From: Anopheles merus
Taxonomy: Eukaryota > Arthropoda > Insecta > Diptera > Culicidae
Length of the DNA stretch: 64,000 nucleotides
Direction: 5' to 3'
NCBI RefSeq assembly: GCF_017562075.2
Contig: NC_054082.1
Location: forward strand, 59,688,906 to 59,752,905
This document shows, piece by piece, positions 21,354 to 30,994 of this stretch. The translations under genes and the position numbers were made by a program. Position 1 is the stretch's first letter. Every line of letters begins with the position of its first letter. The notes below the pieces were generated by a model. The model worked only from the letters and a program-made list of their open reading frames with translations. It did no database searches and was not told the DNA's origin.

Positions 21354-21659
21354 GTATGCATGCTTCACTCATCAGGATCTAAAGGCAAGGACAAGGCAAA
21401 AGAGACATAGAAAAGTTACACGGCTACACTTGTCCTCTAGATGCGTTGTCTATGCGTCTCGCTCGGTATCACAGCGGCATACGGCAGGTAAGCAGTATAA
21501 ATGCTGCTACCTGATACGCACACATGTTTATCGAACACAACTATTCGGTTCGGCTCGGTAAACTTCACGAGGACGCCGGAACAAAAGGGCGCAGACTTTT
21601 CCATGGTTTTGTATGACTTCGGCTGTTTTGGACCGTACGTGTAGGCACTGACATCCCGA

Positions 21660-22007
21660 CCCATCTGGACTCATCCAGACTAATCCAGACTCATTCGGAC
21701 TCATCCAGACTCATTCGAACTCATTCAGACTCATTCGGACTGATCCAGACTTATTCGGCCTGATCCGGACTGATCCGGAGTGATCCAGAGTGATCCGGAC
21801 TCATTAGGACTGATCAAGACTGATCCGGACTGATCCGGACTCGTTTTGAGTGATCCAGAGACTGATCCAAAGTGATCCGGAGTGATCCGGACTGATCCGG
21901 AGTGATCCAGAGACTGATCCAAAGTGATCCGGAGTGATCCGAACTGATCCGGAGTGATCCGGAGTGATCCGGAGCGAGTTGGAGTTGATCCATGACTCCG
22001 CTCCGGA
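21660..22007 (-). repeat. Right subterminal array of 10-bp units, inverted
   Basis: About 34 units (GATCCGGAGT, GATCCAGACT, CATTCGGACT) at a 10-bp period. They are the reverse complement of the left array and run to within 15 bp of the right terminus. Units nearest the terminus are the most uniform; those towards the interior have drifted to CATCCAGACT. Confidence 0.85.
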
Positions 22008-22028
22008 TTACCCATCACTACCAAGCAC

Positions 22029-22262
22029 ACACGGGGTGAGAGCTGTGGAGGGAAGAACAAAGCAGCCTTTTCCAAAGATTAAGGATGTGATCGTAAAAAT
22101 TCCAGTTGACAGAGATGTTCAACCCATTTTCCAACATCCCAGAAGGCCACCAGTGGCTCTATTAGCAAAAATTGAGGAAAAAATCCAAAATCTATTAGAT
22201 AGAGATATAATTGAACCAGTGGAAGGAGGGTGCGAATGGGTTTCTCCGTTAGTACCAATTAT
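22029..22262 (+). pseudogene. Element A reverse transcriptase, N-terminal piece
   Basis: The piece reads FPKIKDVIVKIPVDRDVQPI, a PPVALLAKIEEKIQNLLDRD block, and DIIEPVEGGCEWVSPLVPI. It is the start of a gypsy-type polymerase and matches the corresponding part of element D (IPIDKTVTPVAQ...SSWVSPMV). It is cut at 22262 by the minus-strand non-LTR element. The reading resumes at 31675 with IKDNGELCLCVDMRRANTAI, and ATTAT is duplicated at 22258-22262 and 31675-31679. Confidence 0.85.
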
Positions 22263-22409
22263 GTGTGTAACAAGTGTGAGGTGTATTTATTTATTTCATA
22301 CACAACCGACGGACCATCGTGTCTAATCGGCAACCTTATAATTAAATTAAGATATATATAACAATGATCATTTATAACATATAAATAGACCTCTAGTTAT
22401 AAGCTAACA

Positions 22410-24480
22410 TTAAATGTGACGTAGACGCAATTTCTCCTTGAACGTAGATGTAGACATACTAAAATCGAACAAATCTAACACTTCATTGAACTCGCGGGAC
22501 ATACGTATAATGGGGTGTCCCTGGCTATGATGGGTACGCGGTACACGGAGATGGAAATTGGATCTAAGAATCCGACAGGGAGCGAACAAATTGATGCTGG
22601 GTAGTAATGCCGGGGAATCGATCTCTCCGTTAAGGAGCCGGAATATGAAAAGGCATTGGGCGTTTTTACGTCGAGAGCAGAGTGGTTCAAGTCCGAGAAG
22701 CAGACACCGCTGATGGTAGGAGGGCCGAGCGTGGTGGGATTGCCATGGAAGGAGTCGAACCGCGTACCTGGTGAGTCTCCGTTGAATGGCTTCGAGGCGA
22801 TTGATGTCACCAACGCCAAGCGGGCACCAGATCGGACAGCAGTACTCCAGGCACGACCTTACGATGGCACAGAAGATCGCCTTGACGCACATGGGATCGG
22901 TAAACTCGCTACAGGTCCGCGTAATTAGACCAAGTAGCTGATTTCCCTTCGCAACAACGCTATCAATGTGAGGGCGAAATGACATCTTCTGATCGAGTAG
23001 CACCCCCAGATCACGGATACATGTCGTGCGAGCCAAAGCCGTGTTGAGCATAGTGTACGTAAACGTGATGGGGTGACGGGCTCTGCTGAATGATATACAC
23101 TGACATTTATCAGCACACACTTGGAGGGCGTTTCTGCTGCACCAGCTGTCCAGATTCTGTAGGATCAGTTGAAGGCGTACACAGTCACTGTCGTTTCTAA
23201 CTGGAGCGAATATTTTTACATCGTCGGCGTACATTAGGTGTTGGGCTGGCGGTAAAACGAAAGATAGATCATTTATATAGATGAGGAAGAGTAGCGGTCC
23301 CAAATTACTCCCTTGAGGAGCTGGTGAAGGAGTGAGAACGACGAGATCCTATGCTTATGTAGTACGAACGACCAGTTAAATATGAACGCAGCCAGGTGAT
23401 GTGCCAGTCGAGGATACCGATTTTTTTTAGCTTCGAGAGTAGAATATCATGAGAGATACTATCGAACGCAGCCCTGAAGTCGATATATACTGTGTTATGG
23501 CCCAACCTGCCTAACACATTAGGCCACTCACCGACGACAGGCAAAGGTCTTCGTGTGATGTGTGAGTGTAGGAGGTCGGGTCTCTCGAGAGAATGAGAGG
23601 GCATCAAGCGGGAACCGAGCGGCGGTCGGGCACTCGGTACGGGCAGGCGGAAGGGCAAAGACATTATTAGCGAATACACGGTTTTTACCTACATCTTAAG
23701 CTTAAACCCTTCCCGCGTTATTGGCCGTTGTTAAGTAGCGCAACATATCACAACATACTGCATCAACTTGAGTACCACGATCCATGTTATCGAAGCAGAA
23801 GCCAACAAATTGAGCAAGATTTGTGGTGGAAGATCTCCTTGGGAGAAATCCATTCTGACTAGGGCTCATATAGTTTTGAACTGCTGTGAGTAGCGGAATG
23901 TATAGAATGAGCTCAAACCACCTTTGCTCAAGCGCATAGGGAAACAATGCCACGATAATTACTAGCATGAAGTCGACTGCCTTTTTTATGGATAGGAACC
24001 ATTCGCGCGTGTTTCCAGGACGCAGGATACGTGCCACGCATAAGGGAACCATTAAATATTTTGGCAAGAATGGGTGCGAGTGATTGACGGCAGTGCTTCA
24101 AAATGTATGCGGGAATATTGTCAGGTCCAGATGATGTAGATGGTTTTATATCGCTGAGTGTGCGCGCAACTAGTGCTTCGTCAATTGTGGGTAAAATAAA
24201 GTCGATAGCATCCGATGGAGTATTGCGAGTGGCCTCAGCTAGTGTGTTAGGATTGTGAACAGGAAGGGTGAATGCATCAGCGAAACGATTGGCGAAAGTG
24301 TTGCAAATATCGGATGTATCGATACTAGTTTCGCCATTGTAGCTCATTGACGGAGGGATACTTCTTATATTGCGCCGTTTGTTCCACAAGCTCCAGAACA
24401 GTGTCGGCTTAGAAAACAGCTGCCTTTCAGTACGGCGAATGAAGAAGCGGTAGAGCACACGATTTTGTCGACGATAATTG
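22410..24480 (-). pseudogene. Reverse transcriptase of the second non-LTR element
   Basis: From 24480 downward: TERQLFSKPTLFWSLWNKRR, PSTSSGPDNIPAYILKHC, MVPIHKKGSRLHASNYRGI and QNGFLPRRSSTTNLAQFVGF. After a 265-bp insertion (23491-23755) follow YIDFRAAFDSISHDILL, GPLLFLIYINDL and the catalytic LMYADDVKIFAP (about 23238-23203). The C-terminal tail RRKNAQCLFIFRLLNGEIDS ends at 22410. Frameshifts lie near 23303 and 23990. The catalytic aspartates are still readable. Confidence 0.87.
23491..23755. repeat. 265-bp solo-LTR-like insertion in the reverse transcriptase
   Basis: On the minus strand the insert runs TGTTGTGATATG...GGCCATAACACA and splits the reading between DAV and YIDF. Removing it with one copy of a 3-bp GTA repeat restores the host reading. 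The TG...CA ends with a short inverted match (TGTGTTATG/TGTTGTGAT) fit a solo LTR or a small MITE; internal coding is absent. The LTR-type start resembles the solo LTR at 53892. Confidence 0.6.
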
Positions 24481-24488
24481 TTCAGTGC

Positions 24489-24627
24489 TGTGGTATGTGT
24501 TGTAAGAGCTCGGCTTTATTCCACTCCTTGCTAGAGCGCGGTATAATCTGATAACGATGACAGATAGTCAGAACACATACAGAACGGAGTGAAGCAGATC
24601 GTGTATTACAGCAAGCTACCCGCCACA
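24489..24627 (+). repeat. Element D 5-prime LTR
   Basis: 139 bp, TGTGGTATG to CCGCCACA. Confidence 0.92.
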
Positions 24628-24856
24628 AATTGGCGACGAGGACAGGATAAATTTTCTTGATTCCTATTTGTAACACGAGATTGAAGCATTTGAATTGAAA
24701 TAAAATAGGGTAAGTTATCAGAGAAGGACGAAAGAAATGGGAAAAAGAAAGATTAAGTGCAGAAATGAAATAAAGCGTTGAAAGCGTCATAGTGTTAGTG
24801 CTGGCTTGGGTTATGCGGAGTACAAAGGAAGACAAAAGGATAAGTGAAGTGAATGC

Positions 24857-25190
24857 TCTGTGTCGAGAAAACAGAATGGCCGCCTCGGGTGAAAAAAAAA
24901 CAAAAGAGCTGTGTCAAGCAAACAGCAGTGAAGCGTTATGGAAGCGAAAGGCAAAATTATAAGATCTATAAAAAGCGCTGTGTCTTGAAAACAGCAAGGC
25001 CGCGTCTTGCAAGCGGAGGAAAGAATTGAAAATGCCTTTAATGAGCCGCGTCTGGAAGCGGTAGAGAAAAAAACGAAGAAGAGGAAGAAAGAGAATCAAA
25101 TAAGTACGCGTCTAGAGAGCAGAAAAAAAGCGAAGAAGAGGAAGAAAGAGAATTTAATAAATGCGCGTCTAGAGAGCGAGGAAAAAAGGA
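24857..25190 (+). promoter_or_regulatory. Leader with repeated GTCnnGnAA-loop hairpins (element D)
   Basis: Stem-loops with a common nonaloop: TCTGT-GTCGAGAAA-ACAGA (24857), GCTGT-GTCAAGCAA-ACAGC (24908), GCTGT-GTCTTGAAA-ACAGC (24977), CCGC-GTCTTGCAA-GCGG (25000) and GCCGC-GTCTGGAA-GCGGT (25045). Weaker versions with loop GTCTAGAGA occur near 25107 and 25163, the last two inside a tandem repeat of about 58 bp. Stems differ but stay paired, while the loop keeps GTC...GnAA. The arrangement parallels the CGGAGA hairpins of element A. A role in packaging, dimerisation or translation is inferred from the leader position only. Confidence 0.75.
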
Positions 25191-25307
25191 AATATTCGAT
25201 ATTTATAGAGTTATCACTCGGGAAAGAGTCAAGAATCTGTCATGAAAGAGTGAAATAATAGAATACTTGATCGTATTCACAACCTGCTTCATTTCAGGGA
25301 ATCAGCG

Positions 25308-25838
25308 ATGGAACCAAACAAATTATTTGGGAATTTACTACCACTGTCGTTAGCAGGCGTTCCCCTAACCGAGCGGCGAACAAAATGGACGACGTGGAAA
25401 CGGGGGTTCGAAATTTGGTTGCGTACGGCGAAGATAGTGGACGGAACGGAGAAAAAGAATTTACTTTTAACTTATGGTTGTCTCGAGCTGCAAGAAATAT
25501 TTTTCAGCATTCCAGATGCAGATGTAGAGGCGGACGTAGACCAGGGCGTAGACCCATACGAGATTGCTATTCTTAAATTGGATGAATATTTCGCTCCACA
25601 AAGACACGAAGCACACGAGAGATTTTTGTTTTGGTCAATGAAACCGGAGCCGGAAGAAACGCTAGAGAAATTTGTAATGCGTGCCCAAGCTCGTGGCTCC
25701 AAGTGCAATTTCGGGGCAACTGCGGCAGAGAGTGCAGGGATTGCAATCATTGACAAAGTGCTTCAGTTTGTACCGGCAAATTTGCGAGTCAAACTTCTGC
25801 AAGAAAAAAACTTGTCTCTGGAGTCATTAAACAAATAA
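25308..25838 (+). pseudogene. Element D gag, capsid part
   Basis: 176 codons from MEPNKLFGNLLPLSLAG. The capsid-like helices include WTTWKRGFEIWLRTAKI, PYEIAILKLDEYFAPQRHEA, RFLFWSMKPEPEETLEKFVM and VLQFVPANLRVKLLQEKNL. The frame stops at 25836-25838, exactly where a 248-bp tandem duplication begins. The element A gag at 14709 is its closest relative in the window. Confidence 0.88.
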
Positions 25839-26321
25839 ATTCGTATGAAACATCCCGAGTTGCCAACGAACAAATGAGCGGTAGGAGCAAAACTTTTGAA
25901 ATAGATAACCAACACATCCATCATATAAAAACATTGTGTCGATTCTGTGGTCGTACCCATGGGCAACAATCTTGCCCGGCACGAGACAAAACGTGCGCAA
26001 AATGTGGCAAGCGAGGTCATTTCGCTGTTGTATGCTACTCAAATGCTGGACAAACTTCAAATAGACTACATACATTAAACAAATAAATTCGTATGAAACA
26101 TCCCGAGTTGCCAACGAACAAATGAGCGGTAGGAGCAAAACTTTTGAAATAGATAACCAACACATCCATCATATAAAAACATTGTGTCGGTTCTGTGGTC
26201 GTACCCATGGGCAACAATCTTGCCCGGCACGAGACAAAACGTGCGCAAAATGTGGCAAGCGAGGTCATTTCGCTGTTGTATGCTACTCAAATGCTGGACA
26301 AACTTCAAATAGACTACATAC
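25826..26321 (+). repeat. 248-bp tandem duplication covering the nucleocapsid knuckles
   Basis: Copies at 25826-26073 and 26074-26321 differ at one base that I could find (near 25941/26189). Each holds two CCHC-type knuckles, CRFCGRTHGQQSC and CAKCGKRGHFAVVC. The unit is not a multiple of three, so the duplication shifts the frame. Confidence 0.9.
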
Positions 26322-26499
26322 GAATCAAAGAATGCAAAAGAGGCCGTTCGGCGGGCACTTTAATGATTCGGAACTAAATAAGAAAACGGCAAAGTTTGCA
26401 AGGAAAATTCGCGTAATCCAGGATGACGAAAATGAACCTTTTGAGTGCGAATTAGTGGAGATGGTATCTTCGGCAAACGACTCAGACGAATTGATCTGA
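26122..26499 (+). pseudogene. Element D nucleocapsid (second knuckle copy) and linker
   Basis: The second copy of the knuckle region continues into an acidic linker (VIQDDENEPFECELVEMVSS) and stops at TGA 26497-26499, after which the protease reading begins in another frame. The knuckles bind genomic RNA during packaging. Confidence 0.8.
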
Positions 26500-26526
26500 G
26501 CGAAAGTAGGCGGTATCCTTATCGAG

Positions 26527-27414
26527 ATGCAAATTGATTCTGGAGTTCAGTCGAATATCATAGACGATAGAACGTGGGCATCAATGAGGAATAACCAAGT
26601 CAAGATCATCGGCGAGGCACGGAGTCCGGATCGGAAGTTCAAGGCATACGCTCAGACCGATTGTTTAGAAATAATTACGATGTTTGAGGCGGAAATAGCT
26701 ATTGCGGACGGTTTGAAAGAACTCCGAACAGTTTCCAAATTTTACGTAGTTAAAAATGGTCCACAACCACTTTTGGGGAAAATCACTGCAAAACAGCTTG
26801 GAGTATTATATGTTGGATTACCTAGCCAGCATGAATCAATCAACCAGGTTGAAACATTTCGCGCGTTTCCCTCAATACGTGGAATCAGCATCCACATTCC
26901 AATTGATAAGACGGTGACACCCGTAGCTCAGCGACTCCAACGATTGCCTTTGCCCATGCTAGAAAAAGTTGATAGTAAACTAAACGAATTGGTCGCTAAA
27001 GACATAATAGAGAAAGTATCGGAACCGAGCAGCTGGGTTTCACCCATGGTGATAGTTGTAAAAGATTGTGGAAGTATTCGGCTTTGCATAGACATGCGGC
27101 GAGTTAATAAAGCAATTTTGCGAGAAACGCATCCACTACCAACCATAGAAGACATACGTTGGAGAATGAATGGTGCTAAATACTTTTCTCGCCTTGACAT
27201 AAAGGATGCTTTTCATCAACTACTGCTCGATGAAGAAAGTAAAACTCTCACAACTTTTATCACCCACCGTGGACTTTATCGTTATAAACGAATGATGTTT
27301 GGGATTTCGTGCGCTCCAGAGAAATTCCAAAAAATATTGGAACAAGTTTTGGCCGACTGTCCAAACACCGTCAATTTTATTGATATCGTATATCATAGTT
27401 ACGGGAAAAACTGA
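26527..27414 (+). pseudogene. Element D protease and N-terminal reverse transcriptase
   Basis: The frame starts with the protease region (MQIDSGVQSNIIDDRTW, active site D-S-G at about residues 3-5), then the polymerase: LNELVAKDIIEKVSEPSSWV, SIRLCIDMRRVNKAI, YFSRLDIKDAFHQLLLDEE and RYKRMMFGISCAPEKFQKIL. Frame is lost in the FIDIVYHSYG stretch (about 27385), where the YIDD catalytic motif would be expected; the shift removes it. Confidence 0.87.
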
Positions 27415-27790
27415 GACCGAACACGATTTAGCGCTAGAGAAAGTGATGGAAAAGATTGAGGAATATGGCATTTTACTTAATCAATCCAAGTGTGTTTTCA
27501 AACTCACAGAAATTGAATTCGTTGGCCAACGCTTTAACCAGAACGGAATGCTCCCTGCACTAAACAACATTGAAGCAATAAGAAGCTTTCGGCCACCCAA
27601 AAATTGTGAAGAGGTTCGGAGTTTTCTGGGATTAATTACTTACGTGGGAACGTTCATTCCAAACTTAGCTATAGTTTCATTCCCACTACGCGAATTAACA
27701 AAGAACAACGCCGAATTCGTTTGGGAGCGAGACCAGAACAAAGCATTTAACGAACTGATCCGGTTAGTTTCTAACGTCGCTAATCGCTAA
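27410..27790 (+). pseudogene. Element D reverse transcriptase, C-terminal part
   Basis: In the shifted frame, TETEHDLALEKVMEKIEEYG, LNQSKCVFKLTEIEFVGQRF and EVRSFLGLITYVGTFIPNLA are the standard thumb and connection blocks after the catalytic site. Stop at 27788. Confidence 0.85.
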
Positions 27791-27836
27791 GCGGCTAATC
27801 TTTGCCCATTTTGATCCTCATCTAAAAACCCGAGTA

Positions 27837-29567
27837 GTGGCAGATGCGACCCCAGTAGGGTTAGGAGCCGTCCTCCTTCAGTTCCAGAACGAGCAGCCTA
27901 AAGTAATAGCTTATGCCAGCAAGAACCTAACGAGTACAGAGCAACGGTATGCACAAACAGAAAAGGAGGCACTAGCGTTAGTATGGGCCGTGGAACGGTT
28001 CCAAATCTATCTATTCGGAATACGATTCGAGCTGGAAACGGACCATAAACCTCTAGAGGCTATCTTTAGCCCCACATCTTCTCCTTGTTTGCGGATTGAG
28101 CGTTGGGTCTTAAGGCTGCAGGCTTTCAGCTATGATGTAATTTATCGGAAAGGAAAAACTAATATAGCTGATCCTCTGTCTCGGTTGTCAAGTCCTACTG
28201 AAGTATCAGAATTTGATCCAGATTCTACAGTATATATCCGCAGCGTGATGGAAAATGCTGCAATCGATGTGCAAGAGGTAGAGATTGCTTCTTCGAATGA
28301 TGCCGAAATGCGGGCTCTTAAGGAGTGTTTGGAAAGAGGTACGTGGAATCATACAGATGAACTACTGAAACCTTACCAAGCATTTCGATTGGAACTCGGA
28401 ACAGTTGGAGACCTAGTAGTCCGCGGTAGCAAACTAGTAATACCGAAAGCCATCCGGCAAAGAATGCTAGAACTGGCACACGAAGGGCATCCTGGACGCA
28501 TTAAAATGCAACAACGGCTGCGATGTACTTGCTGGTGGCCAGGAATGGATGAAGCTATTGCTCGACTGGTAAGCAGCTGCTCAGGCTGCCAATTGGTCAG
28601 CCAACCAGATAAACCGGAGCCCATGAGGCTAAGGCCACTACCACATAAGCCTTGGGTAGATGTAGCAATTGATTTTTTGGGCCCACTACCAACTGGTGAT
28701 CATCTACTAGTTATCATTGATTACTTCAGTCGGTACAAAGAGGTCGAAATTGTTATGAAAATTACAGCGATTGAAACATCTGAACGACTTGAACGAATAT
28801 TTGTGCGTCTTGGCTATCCGAGAACCATAACACTCGACAATGGAAGGCAATTTGTGAGCAATTATTTTGACAACTATTGCAAACAGCGAGGAATATTGCT
28901 TAACAAGACAACCCCATATTGGCCGCAAGAAAATGGTCTGGTTGAACGCCAGAACAGGTCTTTGCTAAAAAGGCTGAAGATAAGTCAGGCTCAAAACGGG
29001 GATTGGAAAAAAGATTTGGGGGCGTATCTCTCCATGTACTACGCCACCCCACACAGCACCACAGGGAAAACACCGAGTGAGTTGATGTTCAACCGAAATA
29101 TCCGGACAAAAATACCATCATTGGGAGACGTTAGTACCGGATCTGCATTACCAATCACTGATTATAGGGATAGAGACATATGTATGAAGGAAAAGGGAAG
29201 AGTGACAGAAGATCAACGACGCAAAGCTAAACCGTCTGATATAATAGTAGGAGATAGAGTCCTACTGAGGAATACAATGCCAGGCAACAAACTGAGTACA
29301 CCCTTTGGACCACAGATTGCAAAAGTAATTGAGAAGCAAGGTTCTCGCGTAACAGTACAGGATGAGCAAAACGGGAAATTATATGACAGGAATTCGAGCC
29401 ACCTAAAAGAGTACAAGGACCCAGACGATCATAGGGATGGTTGTGAGACGGTGGTGGATAACCAGGAGGAAGGAGTAGGTTTTAATGAACCAACGACCGA
29501 AGAGATACCGAGAACACTCTCCCGTCCGAAACGGGAAATTAAACGTCTCGCTAGGTTCCTATCATAG
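27837..29567 (+). CDS. Element D RNase H and integrase, intact open frame of a broken element
   Basis: 576 codons. RNase H: VADATPVGLGAVLLQ, KNLTSTEQRYAQTEKEALAL, FELETDHKPLEAIF and the ADPLSRL end. Integrase: zinc domain (AHEGHPGRIKMQQ...CSGCQLV, about 28475-28600), core with VDVAIDFLGPLP, ITLDNGRQF and WPQENGLVERQNRSLLKRLK, giving the D,D,E catalytic triad. Upstream frames are broken, so the product would not be made as part of a normal polyprotein. The integrase end resembles those of invertebrate Mag-like elements. Confidence 0.85.
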   Translation: MADATPVGLGAVLLQFQNEQPKVIAYASKNLTSTEQRYAQTEKEALALVWAVERFQIYLFGIRFELETDHKPLEAIFSPTSSPCLRIERWVLRLQAFSYDVIYRKGKTNIADPLSRLSSPTEVSEFDPDSTVYIRSVMENAAIDVQEVEIASSNDAEMRALKECLERGTWNHTDELLKPYQAFRLELGTVGDLVVRGSKLVIPKAIRQRMLELAHEGHPGRIKMQQRLRCTCWWPGMDEAIARLVSSCSGCQLVSQPDKPEPMRLRPLPHKPWVDVAIDFLGPLPTGDHLLVIIDYFSRYKEVEIVMKITAIETSERLERIFVRLGYPRTITLDNGRQFVSNYFDNYCKQRGILLNKTTPYWPQENGLVERQNRSLLKRLKISQAQNGDWKKDLGAYLSMYYATPHSTTGKTPSELMFNRNIRTKIPSLGDVSTGSALPITDYRDRDICMKEKGRVTEDQRRKAKPSDIIVGDRVLLRNTMPGNKLSTPFGPQIAKVIEKQGSRVTVQDEQNGKLYDRNSSHLKEYKDPDDHRDGCETVVDNQEEGVGFNEPTTEEIPRTLSRPKREIKRLARFLS

Positions 29568-29663
29568 AGTAAGAGATTGGGTGAAATAATCAGATGAAAT
29601 CATATAGTAAATAAATAATTTGGGGAATTGTATTTATCGTTCATTATTCGGAAAAAAGGGAGA

Positions 29664-29802
29664 TGTGGTATGTGTTGTAAGAGCTCGGCTTTATTCCGCT
29701 CTTTGCTAGAGCGCGGTATAATCTGATAACGATGACAGATAGTCAGAACACATACAGAACGGAGTGAAGCAGATCGTGTATTACAGCAAGCTACCCGCCA
29801 CA
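29664..29802 (+). repeat. Element D 3-prime LTR
   Basis: 139 bp, same limits as the 5-prime LTR, preceded by the purine tract AAAAAAGGGAGA. Confidence 0.92.
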
Positions 29803-29872
29803 ATTGCATCGAAAAAAATTCTCCTATACAGCAATGATCTCGTTCTACAGTAATCCGCGTAGGCTTTTGATT

Positions 29873-30975
29873 TTATTTTTTCAACCGTCTTAAAGATGCA
29901 TTAGACCAATCGGGGCCAGACTTTCGTCGAGCAACAGGAACGCAGGAGTTAATCGCTGAGCGCATAAAAACGCTAATGAAATTGGTGGCTTCGTCGATGG
30001 TGGCAAAGTTGGAGCAGTCAAAATTGCGGTCAAACGACACAATAAGAGCATTCATACGTTCCACATTCGTTTTGAAGAAATTTCTATTGACTGTACTGCG
30101 AGTGTGACTGTTGGTGGTGTGGGATAGTTGTACGGGATAATAAATCATCATATCCAATGAAGGATGATGAAAGTCCTCACTGAGAAGTGGAATACTACAG
30201 TGTGTTACGTATGGGAGGGAGTTCTCTAGAGCCGAGGTACCATTCACAGAGTGCAGAGGTGTGAGTGAGTCGCACAAAATATTGATTGCGGCAAGGTTTG
30301 CGAAGACCAGATCCAATTGACGCCCAGATTGATTTGCAATACCACTCAACTGAAATAATCCGGTACTATGCAACCCATCAACGAAATCGGTATTAGCCAC
30401 GGAATTGCATAAAGGTGCATAATGCATGACAGAATAACATGGAGAGCAATCGGCGGCTTCTGATGTATTAGTCAGTTCCCATCTGATATCAGGTTTATTG
30501 AAATCTCCGAAGACGTATAATAAATCGCTCTCTTTAATGCGGCTTGAAATTTCACGTACACTATCATGTAAAGCGTTCATCACTGCGGGGTCATTCGCAT
30601 GACTAGGCGGAATGTAAACAACGCCGATGTAAACAGAGACACCTGGTAGCAATGTTTTGATCCAAAGTTGTTCCAGTATGGTATTAGGCGATGCGATTTC
30701 ACAAGTCGGTATTGAAGAGGAACATGCAATTAAAACACCCCCACCGCGTGAGAGGGCATTGTTGGAAAGATTCCTATCGCACCTGTAGATATGATAATGA
30801 TCGTCAGTGAAGAGCGAAGAAGGTATGGACAGAGTAAGCCAAGTCTCAGTGAGAATGATAAAATCATATTCTGATTTTGATAGCGACAGGCAAAGATTTG
30901 TAGTTTTCGTTCGTAGACCACGTACATTTTGGTAGTAGATAGAGAGACTGGGATGAGCTGAGCGAGGTGCATCGC
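29873..30975 (-). pseudogene. Endonuclease of the second non-LTR element
   Basis: From about 30940 downward the minus strand reads YYQNVRGLRTKTTNLCLSLS, FIILTETWL, SRGGGVLIA, then VYIGVVYIPPSHA and the catalytic YVFGDFNKPDIRW (about 30521-30483), and finally RQLDLVFANLA. A frame change near 30650 divides the domain. The catalytic blocks are present here but deleted in the element at 9136. After 29873 a stop follows, then the reading is cut by element D. Confidence 0.85.
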
Positions 30976-30994
30976 CGGATGCAGTGAAAGATTG

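Larger units (their letters stand above)
15969..22020. mobile_element. hAT-like non-autonomous DNA transposon with terminal decamer arrays
   Basis: The ends are TAGTGATGGGTAA (15969-15981) and TTACCCATCACTA (22008-22020), a perfect 13-bp inverted pair. The host word CCAAGCAC is duplicated at 15961-15968 and 22021-22028. An 8-bp duplication plus TAGTGATGGG-type termini are hallmarks of hAT transposons. Subtract the LTR element nested at 16400-21353 and its duplicated 4-bp site, and about 1.09 kb remains. It is made mostly of two arrays of a CCGGATCACT-like 10-mer, in opposite orientation at the two ends. No transposase gene is present, so it must be moved in trans. Confidence 0.9.
24489..29802 (+). 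mobile_element. Element D: Mag-like Ty3/gypsy LTR retrotransposon, full length
   Basis: The element is 5314 bp with 139-bp LTRs (24489-24627 and 29664-29802; two differences seen). The flanking 5-mers AGTGC (24484-24488) and ATTGC (29803-29807) match at four of five positions and are probably a mutated target duplication. A candidate primer site, TGGCGACGAGGACAGG, starts three bases after the LTR, and the purine tract AAAAAAGGGAGA precedes the 3-prime LTR. The order is gag with two CCHC knuckles, protease, reverse transcriptase, RNase H, integrase. It inserted into the minus-strand non-LTR element. Several frameshifts, a stop near 26497 and a 248-bp tandem duplication in gag disrupt it, though the integrase half is a 576-codon open frame. 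Confidence 0.92.

Noticed and set aside
25007..25258. Lysine- and glutamate-rich 83-codon frame in the element D leader
   Set aside because: It is a translation of the hairpin-bearing tandem repeat in the untranslated leader, just before the gag start at 25308.
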